This document shows positions 10,801 to 23,010 of a DNA stretch of 64,000 nucleotides, piece by piece; position 1 is the stretch's first letter, and every line of letters begins with the position of its first letter. Below the pieces are notes generated by a model. It was not told the DNA's origin. It saw nothing but the letters and a program-made list of their open reading frames with translations, and did no database searches. A program made the translations under genes and the position numbers. This DNA comes from Eutypella sp. D-1 (Eukaryota > Ascomycota > Sordariomycetes > Xylariales > Diatrypaceae), in NCBI GenBank assembly GCA_023313575.1, contig JAJTTP010000003.1:2976001-3040000 (forward strand), in the 5' to 3' direction.

Positions 10801-12869
10801 GGTGATGATGAGTTTAGGGTTTATGAAAAGCAGTAAGTAGAAGAAGAGAAGGGAGGTGAATCAGTGAACGGGATTAGACCAGTAGTTATAGATAAGACGC
10901 GTTCCTCTCTCGTGTTGTGCACCTCATTAAGGCTGTTGCTGCTGCCCTCGCCTCCGGCGCCCGAGGTCACCTAGTTCCAATAACTATGCAGCGCGTATAG
11001 CAGCCTCGTTTGCCAGTCTCCCCTCTCTGTCTCTCCCTGTCTCTCAATCTCTGACTCGCTTCGTTTGCAAGTTTAGTTAAGAGCAGTGGTGTAGACAGTT
11101 AGACAGGTCGATGAAGCGAGATAAAAATGCACATGCATGCAATGCGATGTGATGTGACGTGTGACGTGACTGCCTCGGGATCTTGGGTCTGACGAAGGCG
11201 GCCAACTGTCACCATCCGATAAGATCAGGTTAGGTTTGACGAATACTCACTCGTCACTGATAAGGGAATAGATTATTGTTGTAGGCCGTAAGTAACTAGT
11301 AGGCAGGGAGTTGTTTGCTGCCAGAGTTGATCGGGGAATTGATATCTACTTCTAAGATAACAGAACAGAGGATGGAAAGTATGGAAGAGGATAAATATGA
11401 TGATGCACTTTACACATACATATCCATCATGTTCATGTGTAACTGTGCGTGAATGGGTACCTGGAGCTACCTAGGCAAGGCTGGGTAGGTAGCCAAATAA
11501 GCCTAAGATGGTGCATACTCGTACCTGTTACCCGTACCTAAGTATGTAGTAGTACCTTGCTCAGCACCCCCAGAGCTAACGTAATTAGCAAGGCTACCAC
11601 CTAACTACTGGGAAGTAACTCATTCATGGGTCACTTTCAGGTTTCAGCTGCCCACCTGGGGCAGTCTTGTACAAAATACTCAGACTCCTAAGGTAATAAT
11701 AACCTCCCGACTGGACAACCTGGTGACCCCGTCTAATAACCCCTTGGGGCATGGTGAAGGATTTTAAGGATGCTATATCTAACTTCCAAGGTTGCTATCT
11801 ACATACCTAGGTACCTAGGTATGGTAGAACCTTCCAAAACCCCGGCATGGAAGAGGTTTAATGCCCTAAGCACGTATTACTACTACTTCTAGGTAGGCAC
11901 AACCCACTAAACGTCCTGGGATGCACTTGCCCAGATAGGTAGCGTTTAAAGTTAAGAGCTTAAAGAGCACCTGTACATGCATGCATGTAAAAAGTACCTA
12001 GACATATAAGCGAACCTTCCGAGGTTGGAATAATTGCAATAATTGTTCAGGTGAATGAAACCAAACAAACTAACGCCCGCTGTTTCAAGCACCTCGTCTG
12101 CTTATCCATACATAGAACTGACTTGGTAGGCACGTTGGGTAAGGTAGGCTACGGGTAGAAAGTCGGGAGACTTTCTTTACGGGTATATCCACGGGTAGGA
12201 CTTGGGAAACAAACCTGAAAACGTCCATTTCCACAATACTACTTGTACTAAGCAGCCCGCCCAAATTTGGTACTTTAATTGCCTACATATAGCTAGGTAG
12301 GTACTTAAACTCACCTAAATGGACACATGTGCATGTAAACCCACCTGCACATACAAACCCTAGGTAGGTACCTACCTGCACTACTTGAGGTTATGTAGTA
12401 ATTAATGTACTTGATTACAGTAACAGACTGTTACAATAAGTACCTACTTTATGTACCTAAAGACTTCGACCCCACACAACCTTCCCTCCCTCATTCTTGA
12501 AAGCATTCGACTTCATTCATTCCAGTCTTACTTAACCTGACAACTTCAACTTCAACTTCAACTACTACCACCACCACCAACACCACCACCACCACTTACG
12601 GCTTACCATACCATAACCACCACAACTACTACAACCACTACAAACCATCATTAGACGCCACCGATCACTGATCAACGACCATTGATTTTTTTTTTCCTTG
12701 GACAACTAACGAATACCCTCTTGAGCTGGGGTTTCTTTTCTTTGTCGCCCTTATTAACCGGCCAAGAAACACATCCGTTTCGCTTAGGGCTGGCTATCTG
12801 GTTGGAGGGAAACACGATACGAGCTGTTTTAATAAGAAAGGATAGGATTGCTTCTTGTCTTCGTCGTTC
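10801..12869. other. Divergent promoter and leader region
   Basis: About 2.1 kb between AOS1 (-) and the gene starting at 12870 (+). The middle (11450-12450) is AT-richer and carries many TACCTAGGTA-like palindromes, for example at 11806-11822 and 12361-12376. From about 12480 the plus strand is C/T-rich, with CTTCAA repeats (12543-12561) followed by ACC/CCA repeats (12565-12596), consistent with a 5' leader for the downstream gene. No coding sequence seen. Confidence 0.5.
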
Positions 12870-14868
12870 ATGGTGAGTTTACATACCGCTCACGACCCTT
12901 GATCCTCGATCCTCGATCCTCGATCTTCGACCCTCGGCCCTCGATCCTCGACTTCTCGGCTATCTTAGCTGGTTGTGTCACTCTTTGACTTTCTGACTTG
13001 CCGTCATGTCCACGACCTTCCCCCCTCACCCCCTCCCCCACATCCCCTCCGATCATACTGTCTTTTGTTGGACTCAATCCTGATTTTCGAGTCCTTTGTA
13101 CTAGTCCGGTCATCGTCCCCAACGCTCCTCGTCGGATTCGAGTCCTTTTCGCACTGCCGATGAGATAGTACGCTCTATACTAGATGACAACGCTTCGCCT
13201 TCTCAGATTAGCCCCTCCGGAGAACTCTACCGTGCTATAGAGAGATATCATCAACATAGTCGGCCTTCTGCTGCCCGCAGAGAATTGGTACGGGATTATT
13301 TATCCAGGGCTGTACGCCCGACCCTCCCGAACACCATGTCTTCCGAATCTAACCTCGATCCTCGCCGAACCTCGAGGGACCAGCAGTCGTCGAACGCTTC
13401 GCCACTACGCAATCTTCCCGCCTCTGCCCCGGGTCTGCCACCTCTGCGCTCCTCGAGCACACATCAATCTCCCGCAGCAGCCAGCGCTACCGGCAGCCCC
13501 TTGTTCAATCGTCTTTGGGGCCCGCGTTTGACCAGACAACGTGGTGTGGACGAGAGGCCCGACACCGACACCGACCCCGACACCTCGGACACCCAACGAG
13601 AACCATTCAGGGACCATCGGCGCCCCATCATGTCTCAACGCCGTTCACGGCACTCCCTAGATGACATTACCTCGACCGAGCGCGAGCTGGAGAATGTTGA
13701 TTCCGAGCTGCGCGATTTGTGGCATTTGACCAATGCATCATCAATTCCGTATTCTGACCTTGCCTTCCCTTTTACCTCGATGCAAACCCAGAGTGCCTCC
13801 GAGGAAGGCCGTAGAGCCAAAAGACGCAAGCTGGATTCCGATCGGTTAACCAGCGGCTTTACTGGCTTTCGATACGGCAAGTATGGCCAGGTCGAGCCTG
13901 GCCAACTGACTATGGAGATTGTAAGCTGCGACGGCGGTATTTATGATGATGGCCAGAAGCATGCGGCAGAGAACATCCTTAAGAATGATTCATCGGTATA
14001 CTGTACTAGTGGTCCAACGTGCAATATTATTTTACGACACCAAGGGGCTACCGCATTCACCTTGAAAGAACTCGTCATCAAGGCTCCCCGAACGAACTAT
14101 ACTTCCCCGGTGTCGGAGGGCATGGTGTTTGTCTCCATGTCGTCAGATCATCTACTCACTCGCACTGCCCAGTATCAGATACAGTATTCCTCTCCAAGGA
14201 GCTCAAGTCGGAGGGACGAATCAGAAAACCAATTGTTTCCAGTCATCTCGATCAGACATAACAGCGATGGGGATAGTATGACCCGAGCACAGGTACGGGC
14301 TAGGCGGCTGTACAACATTGGCTTGGACGACCAGAACAACGATCTGCGAGTAGCCCAGATCCCATCAGAGTTCGACGTTCCACCTTCGCAGTGTACGGTG
14401 ACAATTGAGTACGGGGACGAGGAAACGGACGACGGTGGTGGTTTGAGGGACGACCCAAGGGCACCTAACAGGATCGGGTCCTTGCCTTTCGAGAGCGACA
14501 GTAGTGATGAGGAAGGAGCCCTGGACGACTTCTCGTTAAGCGGCATAGGAGACCCCCACATGCATAGACACCGGATGCCCCAGAATCGCACTAGTGAACT
14601 TGCGCAGGCCAGAGAACAAGCGCAGATCGCGACGCAGGAGGCGGTGCGGGCAGTGGGCGGCGAGCTTCTGGCTCCCGACGCGCGGTTCTACATTGAGCGG
14701 GATAAAAGCAACTGCAAGATTACCTTCGACCCTCCCGTGTCCGGGCGGTTCATTCTCCTAAAGATGTGGAGCCGGCACCGGGACGCGAATGCCAACATCG
14801 ACATACAGGCGGTGACGGCGACCGGTTTCGCGGGGCCAAGGTTCTTCCCGGCTGTGGAGCTGCGGTGA
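12870..14868 (+). CDS. Hypothetical protein, possible beta-sandwich C-terminus; ATG-only first exon
   Basis: I do not recognise the family. The model is ATG (12870-12872), a 232-bp intron starting GTGAGT and ending CTAG, then exon 2 at 13105-14868, giving 588 residues. The frame in exon 2 is open from just after an in-frame TAG at 13102 and encodes a coherent N-terminus (DEIVRSILDDNASPSQISP, then ELYRAIERYHQHSRPSAARR), which supports the tiny first exon. Without it the first ATG would be at 13336 (MSSESN). Residues about 75-220 are Ser/Pro/Arg-rich and disordered. Residues about 255-430 and 545-588 look folded and beta-rich (GGIYDDGQKHAAENILKNDS, FTLKELVIKAPRTNYTSPV, CKITFDPPVSGRFILLKMW, ending FAGPRFFPAVELR). 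This pattern recalls galactose-binding/discoidin-like sandwiches, but that is a weak inference. No signal peptide or membrane segment is seen. Confidence 0.65.
12899..12952. repeat. Degenerate 7-bp tandem repeat inside intron 1
   Basis: About seven copies of a GATCCTC-like heptamer (some GATCTTC or GACCCTC) within the 232-bp intron, just downstream of the splice donor. This partly explains why the intron is long. Confidence 0.75.
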
Positions 14869-15017
14869 TGGAGCAAAAAAGGTTCCGGACGCCGAGATGT
14901 TTGCTTGATGCCTCGGTGCTCATGTTTGATTTCAAATGACGATGACGAGTATCACGAAAGTATTACGAATTGAATTGTACAACAACACAAATGATGCTCG
15001 AGGGACAAGGGAGCAAG

Positions 15018-15048
<31 letters not shown>

Positions 15049-16708
15049 TGAAGGGGAGGGTGTTTGGATTACTAGACGGGAGGGCATGGCGGGGCTAACG
15101 GGTTGATATCCTACATTCGCATCATAGGCTTCCTTCCTCGATTCATTTCCTGGTATTACACCAATAAGGTGCGTGCTTTGGGGGGGTGGCATCGCGAGGG
15201 GTCGTCCGGGGCAGCATGTTTTATACTATGGTTTTTTTTTTTCTGGCCTGGCCTGGCCTGGCTTGCATAAGGGTTTCTGTTCAAAAAGCTGGATGGATGA
15301 ATTGTGACAATTGAATTCGAATGGGATGGCGCCGCTTGTCTTGTCTATCTAGCCTTTTGGTCTTTTCCTACGCCACTACCGCCGCTCGCCGAGGCTCGGT
15401 CGGTATACATGCATAAACACAAACTCGCAACAGCGCACATGTACGCACCACCATACCATATCCATGTATAGACTAGCTAGCATCTCTCTGCCTTTCTTGT
15501 TTTTTCCTTCCCTGCTTGCTTGTGTGATAGCAGTTCCGCGAATTCCACATGCATATGCGCGCGTGCGTGCGTGCGTTGAATTACATTTTATCATGCGCAG
15601 GCTGTTGGTGGTGGTGTTGTTGTTGCTCAGTGTAAGCGAGGATCGTGACTCTGCGATAAGTGGTGCGGTGGTGAGTATGTATGAGTGGGATCTCGGGAGA
15701 GGGCACCGCACGTTCGCTATTGCTTAGCTACATATTTCTGCACGGCAATGGCACGATAAGAGTGGATGTGGGTGGGTGTGTTTGCTCTCCGTCATCATAT
15801 AATCTATCCCGTTATACTATGTACGAGGCACCAAAGGCACCTCACCCCCGGTCGAGAATTCGACATACATACATGCATGATAAGCGCAACCTGAGCCCGA
15901 GCCGATTTGCCCAGTGTGGTTCTGCATCAATATGATTCATCGGGGCGGCGCGGGCAAAAGATCTACTAGTAGAAGACCCTTCCACCCCCCCTTTTTTTAA
16001 TAAGGGGAGCAGGGGAAGGGGAGGAGTCATCCATCCATCACTCTCAATCAATGGCCCATCATGCTTCTGGGATGTGGCAAAGCAGCTGGAGCTGGATAGC
16101 CACGCAACCAGGTAACAAAAATAATATTAAAACCCCGATGGGGGGGGGGGGTTTGAGTCATCGCGGCAAGCCCGTACGTACGTGCATTCACCGATAAGTA
16201 GTAATTATGAGTTATAGCAGCGGGACGCAGCAGAAGAAATAAGCAACGCAGGCAGGGCCAGGGCCTGCTTACCGCATTCAAAGATAACTAAGTACCAAAG
16301 GGTATGAAAAAGCATTGGACTTTCCGAGCGGTGATTGGACAAGATGGACAGATAGGAAGGGGGAGGGGGGGGTTCTTCTCCCTTGCCCGCCCTTGCCCGC
16401 CGTGCCCCTCCCCCCACACAAAATAAGATGCCAAGATGCTAAACTAATTCTTCTTCTTCCCAGGCGAATTTACTTATCGGTTTACGGATAACTAACTTTA
16501 TGTGGATTATATAACTAGACGTCAATTCCCAAACTACCTAAGTACCCTCTTACCGTACCTACCACCAGCCTAGCTACCTACTCAAAATCTCTCCCTTTCA
16601 CACTTTTGGACAAAAATAGAACGAACAGGAGGAGAACTTAAGGAGAGACCCGTCACCATTACCTCTACTACCGCTGCTACCGAGTCCCCTGCATTCACAG
16701 ACGCCATC
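14869..16708. other. Intergenic region, 3' flank and TIF6 leader
   Basis: About 1.8 kb without a supported gene. It holds a GCAG tetranucleotide array, several homopolymer G and T runs (for example 15229-15241, 16140-16151) and short frames on both strands that look random. From about 16500 the plus strand becomes leader-like before the TIF6 start. Confidence 0.4.
15017..15048. repeat. GCAG tetranucleotide microsatellite
   Basis: Eight perfect GCAG units in the 3' flank of the gene ending at 14868. Confidence 0.95.
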
Positions 16709-17760
16709 ATGGCCGTGCGCGCACAGTTCGAGAATTCCAACGAGTAAGTTGAATTCAAGCCCACCCATCACCCATCGATACCACCCATCGACCCCGCCAT
16801 ACATAGACAAGGTTGGCTGATCATCTTGATACAACGTGTGTAGGGTTGGCGTATTCTCTACGCTTACGAATTCCTACGCCCTCACTGCCGTCGGCGCGAG
16901 CGAGAACTTTTACAGGTATGTGGGTTGTGTGTAGGAGGGGGAAGGGGGCCGGGGGGCTTGTTGTCATGGCTTATTGTGCTTTGCCTGTCCCCGCCTACGC
17001 TTTCTAGAGGTAGCCCCTCCTGGAGAAAGCTAGGGATCTGATGAGTGCGATTGGAGAGGAATGGAGGGCCGAGGCACAGACATATAAGGCTGACATTGCT
17101 TAACCCCCACCACCCCTGCGACGCAGTGTATTCGAGGCGGAATTACAAGACGTGATACCGATCTGCCGGACGACGATCGCGGGAACGCGGATCGTGGGGA
17201 GGCTAACGGCGGGAAACCGGAAGGGCCTGCTGGTGCCGACGTCGACGACGGACCAGGAGCTACAGCACCTACGGAACTCGCTACCGGACGAGATCAAGAT
17301 CCAGCGGATCGAGGAGCGGCTGTCGGCGCTGGGCAACGTGATCGCGACCAACGACCACATCGCGCTGGTGCACCCGGACCTGGAGCGCGAGACGGAGGAG
17401 ATCGTCGCCGACGTTCTGGGCGTCGAGGTCTTCCGCCAGACCGTCGCCGACAACGTCCTCGTCGGCAGCTACATGAGCCTCAGCAACCAGGGCGGGCTCG
17501 TGCACCCCAAGACCAGCGTCCAGGACCAGGACGAGCTCTCCAGCCTCCTCCAGGTGCCCCTCGTCGCCGGCAGCGTCAACCGCGGCAGCAACGTCGTCGG
17601 CGCCGGCATGGTCGTCAACGACTGGCTCGCCGTCACCGGCCTCGACACTACCGCCACCGAACTCAGCGTTATCGAGAGCGTCTTCCGTCTCGGCGAGGGC
17701 GCCGCCCCGGGTAACATCTCCGGCAACATGAAGGATACCATGGTCGAGAGCTTCTACTAG
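16709..17760 (+). CDS. TIF6: Eukaryotic translation initiation factor 6 (ribosome anti-association factor)
   Basis: Three exons, 16709-16743, 16844-16915 and 17127-17760, join in phase (donors GTAAGT and GTATGT; acceptors TAG and CAG) to 246 residues, the normal eIF6 length. Joining rebuilds [19 protein letters not shown] and [20 protein letters not shown], the conserved N-terminus. Downstream conserved blocks include [38 protein letters not shown] and [20 protein letters not shown]. The protein is a five-fold pseudo-symmetric pentein. From the family: it is needed in the nucleolus for 60S subunit biogenesis and binds cytoplasmic 60S to block premature joining with 40S; release depends on Sdo1 and the GTPase Efl1. 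The short 5' exons separated by introns are common in highly expressed fungal translation genes. Third codon positions in exon 3 are extremely GC-rich compared with the flanks. Confidence 0.97.
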
Positions 17761-20700
17761 TGTGAGCCTTTCAAGCTACGCGAAGAGAAAAGCCAAGATC
17801 GAACCTGAAAGCGAAAGAAAGCAAAAAATTAGAAAGAGAAGGGAAAAACAAAGAAAAGAAACGCGAAAAGGGCGGCATTGCAATGGTATGGCACTTGTCC
17901 CGCCTATGTGTCGTGTGTGGTTGGGTGGCTTGGGCATGTTGTCTGTCTGCATCAGTTCACCCCTCTTTCATATCATCGAGGGGCGGGGTTCCGGAAGAGC
18001 CCCCCTGGGGGGGATTTCTCAACCGAGGCGTTACGGCGTTTCTTCTCTGTATTTCCTTAACTTTTCTCTTGTGCCACGGTGCAATAACGAAGCACGGCGG
18101 CCCCCCGGGAAGGGAAGGGGCGAACATAGGTCACGGCTTGGGTTTTCCAGCCCCCTGTTGCAGGCTGGTGACTTACCTATCCTTGCACTAGGGGGACTCG
18201 GAGAAAGGGGAAGAAAGGAAATGGACCAAGTGATATATCTACGTAGCATTTTCATGATAATGAGACACAACCCAAGTCACCCACAACACATTTAACGCGT
18301 GACCCGAAACCTCAGCCTGCCTGGCGATTACGAGAACCTACCTTCTCAGGGGCTCTCTCCCTGCAACCACCACCGCCTGATGAACCAATTTTACGTTGGT
18401 CAAGGGTCAGGACCGTCCAGTACTGCTTAGCTCTTTCTGTGCCCACGTAGTTGGAAAGACATGAGACAAAAATGAAAATTAAAACAAAAGTCGCCGGTTG
18501 CACTGATGTCATCCCGCCGGCTGCACAAGCCCGAGGGGGGGCGGGAAAGGGATCCTCCTCCTGCTTCTATTTGCCCCCCCCCCTTTCCACTACCGAGAAT
18601 TCTGATAGGATGTCATCGCTGATGGAGAGGAGAGAAACATAGGAAAGAGGATAGATAAAGACGTCGCTCGATAACCTCCGGCTACTGACTGCCCCCTACC
18701 CCAGATTCCCGAAACCCCCAACCACGTACACTGTCTCGAAACGGGGAGAAGAAGAAGAAGAAAAACGAAGACTGAGAACACCCGCTTGAAGAAGAGAACC
18801 ATAGGTGGCCAAAGTAATTCCATCTCGTGGCTGGTGCATGTGGTCTAGGCGCTAGTTTTGAAGTTCCCTTCCATGTCATGTCTTACTCGAGAAGTGTATA
18901 TCCAATCCCATCCTATGCATGTATGGCAAATTAGAGTCACTCCGACGAGGTAGTTACCCATGACGGACCCATGGTATACATAGAAGCTGTAACTTGAACT
19001 TTATATTCCCAAATATCGACTCTACGTAGTACGTATCTTCGATGGGATATAAGTAGTAAGGTTTGGGGGTTTTCAAGGGAAGGTGAGCACACGCACGTGT
19101 ATCCTGGCAATCCCCTCGCTCACTTTGCTTTTGCGGCAGGCCAACCCAAAAAAAAAGGCGACCACCTACATACTCTAGAAACCCAGAAACTCGGGACGGA
19201 GGCTGAAAGATGTCAATCAATTCATTTCTATGGATCAAACCACACAAGTCGAGATGTTGTTTCTGGAGTCTCGGGGACCACTTGTGAGTTAATCGGCGGC
19301 TGCGTGCATGGAGCCGTGCTGTCGGATTTTGCTCATGAGTTGTTGGGGTTTTCTATACCTTTTAAGCCTCAAAGCCACGGACGGTATATGGCTTGAGGCT
19401 TAAAAGAAGCTTGGTTTGGTTTGGTTTTGGTTGGCTAGGGCTTTCGAGGTTAAATATGCGCCATCTGCCATGTGGATGCCCGGTAACTAATAGTTAATTG
19501 CTTTAACTAATGCTACTATGTAAACAGTGCCGGTGGATGTCTCCGTAGTTGGGCATTACATACCTAGGTATGTATGAAGTTATGCTTAACTAGACCCATA
19601 CTGTCGAGAAAACCTGTCGGTGAAAAGTTCAGGGTCTCTCTCCCCAGGGCCATCTCTGCGGGATATGCATGTATTATTATCCACGGGCTAGGTATTATAC
19701 TTATATCCCTGATGCATGTGCCTGATGCATACATGCTGGACATGTACTCATCTGGAGAACAGGGACGGTCGGGATTGGCTGAAATCTGGAACCGGTTTCT
19801 AGGGACTAAATGGAAAAGGGCTAGATCGCCCCATATTATTCGCATGTATCAAGTTCCAAGGTTCTTGTCTGGCTTGTCAGTCTTGTCAGTCCAATGTTTA
19901 ACTATTGGGTTTCTTATGTTACCTAAGTACTTTTTATTCAGACTAAATCAGACCCATCTCGGCTCCTCTATTTACTTACCTACTTACTTAGTATGTATAA
20001 TCTCTTATTACTCGCTATTGACTTTATTTATTCAGGTGGTCAAGTCAAGGTGTTTAAGCAAGGCACACCTTACATTAGTAGTAGTTACATGGTCAAGGTA
20101 TGAATCGTCCAGTCCACTGGCTTAAGCCATCCCATCCCCAGCCTACCCAAGACACGTTTTAACCAGTAACTTCTTCGCAATATAGACTAGTTAGGGGAGA
20201 ATCTTAAATTTGTGCCTAGGTATGTAGGTGGAAGAAAACTCCCAGCCTCCAGCCTCTTCTTTTCTTGTTGATTTCGCGACGGATACGTCAGCTTCGTTAG
20301 CTTGTACGGAGGTGTATTAAATTTGTAAAAATCATACAAGATCAAGAGTGGAAAATAAGAGGCGGAGAAGGAAAGAAAAAAACCAAAAACAAAACAAAAC
20401 AAAACAACTTCCACACTTTTCCCTCTTTCCCCCAACCATTACAACCTTTATAACCATCCATCCATCCATCCACCCATTAAACTATTATTAAACCTTTACA
20501 CACGTGTCGTCGGGTGTCGCATTGCTCATCATCTTTCTACATACTATCTACATACTACTACTACATTACTTAAAATAAGTTATCATTTTATCACCTGACG
20601 GGTGGATCTTGTTGTCATTCGAAACAGCTAAGACTCGAACCCGGGGCAATCTCATCGGCTCACCCTAGAGTCCCTTTCCTTTCCTTACCTAGGTACTAGA

Positions 20701-21138
20701 CTCATAACTCATACCGAGATACAACCTGAGATCCCCAATAGACAGGTGGACAGGGCGAGACAAGTTCCAAGACAAGGATTTCCAAATCAAGCATAACTCC
20801 AAGACCCAATCCTCTCCTCCCCGCTCTGGGATACCGAAAAAGGGCTGTGTAAGGAAGGGTGTACATACGTACATACTCTAGGGGTGTTGTTTTAAGAGTC
20901 TTGTTTAAAGGAAGGAAGGGTATCGATTACCCTCGATTAATCCATTAATTCCCCCCCGAGCTGCCCCGAGCTGCCGCGTCGGGCTGCTTTACAGTGTATT
21001 GTCCGGTTTCCCGATAATACTGGACTATCCATACGATATCCATACTATCCATATCCATCCATACCTATCCATACATACTTATCTAATAGTACTATCTAAT
21101 AGTACTATTACCGTACTACTACCCGTTAATACCTGACT
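17761..21138. other. Large intergenic region between TIF6 and a coiled-coil gene
   Basis: About 3.4 kb with no supported gene. The first 500 bp are purine-rich 3' flank of TIF6. Open frames at 17762-18295 and 19574-20125 lack domains and coding bias. From about 20400 the plus strand has leader character (ACAAAACAAAACAAAAC at 20391-20405, CCATCCATCCATCC repeats, CTACATACTA repeats), presumably upstream of the gene at 21139. Confidence 0.4.
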
Positions 21139-23010
21139 ATGTTAAGGGGTACCGCGGATCCACGTTCCCATGTTCATAACGCAACAACAGCGAGGGCGAG
21201 GGTAGTTAGGAAGAGTACTGCTTTGGATTCATCATTATCGACACCACCACCGTCATCCAAGGAAATCATCGATCTGCATCATCACTACGCAGACTACGCG
21301 GACTACGCGGACCACGCAGACTACGCAGATCCCGACCATGCGAGCTATGACGGGATAAACACTGCCACTCCTAACTATTCTCGCGAACCCACTATGACCT
21401 TTGACTTGTCCGAAGTGTCAACTGCTTACGAACCCTCCTACGAACCCTCCCACGAACCCCAAGACGGCCTCACTCCCCTGTCGGGGAAAGGCACCCTTGC
21501 CCCCTCCTTGTTTTCACAGCAACACAAGCGTCAGCAGTCCGCCCCCGTCTTTTCCATACCGCGCCTGCAATCCCGTTCACCATCACTCTCTCCTACGCGG
21601 TCATCCTACGGAAGACCATCATCATCCTCACAAGACATGGCTCTCACCGGAGACGGACGGGCCGGTGTCGGTGGCAATGTCGGCGGAAGCGGCGGGAACA
21701 GCAATACCAACCGGCCCCAGAACACCGCCGGACGGTTCGCGGGCTGGTTCAACGGATCCTCGACGCCGTCGATCGATGAGCGGAACACCACGACGAACAC
21801 CACGACGCCCAAATCCACCCGGGCCGGCTCGACGTACGAGTTGACCCCGAAAAGCGCCACCCACCCCCCACGGCTCGGCTTCTTCGCCTCCCTGACGAAT
21901 CGCCTCGCCAGCAACCAGAACACCCTCAGTCCCCAGGAGCTCGACGACGAGATATGCAACATGGACATCGACGCGGCGCTGTACCCGGGGCCATCGATAT
22001 CGCGGGCGGCGTCGCCCGCGCCCAGCGTAGCATCCGGGAACACGGACCGCGGCGGCGGCGGCGGCGGAGGCGGCGACGCCTTCTCGCCCGCGGCGTACAA
22101 GAACCTGCAGGCGAACGCGACGGGCCTGCTGCTCAAGATCCAGGGCGCGTACCGGGAGCGCGCGACGGAGCTGCGCGAGGCGCGGGCCGAGCGCGACGCC
22201 CAGGCCGAGGAGGCCGAGGAGGCCCGCCTCCGCGTCGAGCTCTTCAAGACCCAGCTCGAGGACATGGCGCGCCGCGCTACCGAGCACGAGGAGGAGATGC
22301 GCCGTCTCGTTGCCGAGCTGGATGGCGAGAGGGCCGCGCGCAGGCGTCTGGAGGAGGAGCGTGTTGCTGCTGCTGCTACAAAGTGCGCCCCGTCGGAGGA
22401 GGACCTCGGCGTGAACGCGGAGACGGAGGCTAACCGCGACAACGACGATGATCCGGACCGTGCGAGGAGGAGGACCTGGCGCAGCAGCCGCGGCACCGTC
22501 AAGTCGGACCTCAGCGTCGAGACCATGACCACGGACGGCGACAGCAGCGAGAGCGTGCACAGCAGCGTCTTCTCGCGCAGCCGGAGCCGCAGTCCCAGCC
22601 GCACCATCATGACGACCAACACGGCCTACGACGGCGAGAGCACCACCACTACCACTACTACCGCCACCGCCGGCACCGGAACGCCGCACCACAAGACGGC
22701 GCGGTCGCCCGCGCCCTCATCGCCCGCACCGACGCCGACGCTCTCCCCGGCCGCGGCTCTCGCGCCGCCACCTCCGAGACGACAGCCGCAGCTGTCGACG
22801 TTCCAGCGGCTGGTCAAGGGCATCAGCGGATCAGAGAACGGGGGAGGGCCCAGCAGCTGTCGGAACTGCAGCGGTCGCGACTCCAGCGTCGCCTGGGACA
22901 CCGTCAGCCTGCTGCGCGACGAGAACAAGGGCCTCAAGCACCGCGTCGCGGCCCTCGAGGTCGCTGTCGAGGGAGCCCTAGATGTCGTGAACGGTATCGA
23001 GCTGAGATGA
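21139..23010 (+). CDS. Ser/Thr-rich coiled-coil protein of unknown function
   Basis: A single 623-codon exon; I do not recognise a family. The N-terminus has a Tyr/Ala/Asp repeat (YADYADYADHADYADPDH, about residues 51-68). Residues about 120-330 are Ser/Pro/Asn-rich and disordered with a Gly run at about 304-312. Residues about 317-425 form a long Ala/Glu/Arg coiled coil (RERATELREARAERDAQAEE, HEEEMRRLVAELDGERAARR). Then follow an SR-type stretch (SRSRSRSPSRT), a poly-Thr run near residue 500, a Pro-rich segment, and a conserved-looking end (AWDTVSLLRDENKGLKHRVA) that is a second short coiled coil. The ATG at 21139 is the first in frame; an internal ATG at 21394 (MTFDLSEV) is an alternative. 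Large open frames antisense to this gene are composition artefacts. Cytoskeletal or septal roles are possible but unsupported. Confidence 0.7.
   Translation: MLRGTADPRSHVHNATTARARVVRKSTALDSSLSTPPPSSKEIIDLHHHYADYADYADHADYADPDHASYDGINTATPNYSREPTMTFDLSEVSTAYEPSYEPSHEPQDGLTPLSGKGTLAPSLFSQQHKRQQSAPVFSIPRLQSRSPSLSPTRSSYGRPSSSSQDMALTGDGRAGVGGNVGGSGGNSNTNRPQNTAGRFAGWFNGSSTPSIDERNTTTNTTTPKSTRAGSTYELTPKSATHPPRLGFFASLTNRLASNQNTLSPQELDDEICNMDIDAALYPGPSISRAASPAPSVASGNTDRGGGGGGGGDAFSPAAYKNLQANATGLLLKIQGAYRERATELREARAERDAQAEEAEEARLRVELFKTQLEDMARRATEHEEEMRRLVAELDGERAARRRLEEERVAAAATKCAPSEEDLGVNAETEANRDNDDDPDRARRRTWRSSRGTVKSDLSVETMTTDGDSSESVHSSVFSRSRSRSPSRTIMTTNTAYDGESTTTTTTTATAGTGTPHHKTARSPAPSSPAPTPTLSPAAALAPPPPRRQPQLSTFQRLVKGISGSENGGGPSSCRNCSGRDSSVAWDTVSLLRDENKGLKHRVAALEVAVEGALDVVNGIELR

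Noticed and set aside
17762..18295. ORF of 177 codons after TIF6
   Set aside because: Begins with GTG directly after the TIF6 stop, Lys/Arg-rich then random; most likely 3' untranslated sequence.
19574..20125. ORF of 183 codons with ATG
   Set aside because: No domain, no GC3 bias, in an AT-rich spacer with TACCTA motifs; hydrophobic parts come from T-rich DNA.
20630..20670. Possible tRNA: GGTTCGAGTC-like B box on the minus strand
   Set aside because: The flanking bases do not form a T-stem and no matching A box or cloverleaf could be drawn.
21606..22692. Two overlapping minus-strand ORFs of 338 and 354 codons
   Set aside because: They lie antisense to the coiled-coil gene in GC-rich DNA; both read as Arg/Ala/Ser-rich shadow translations without domains.
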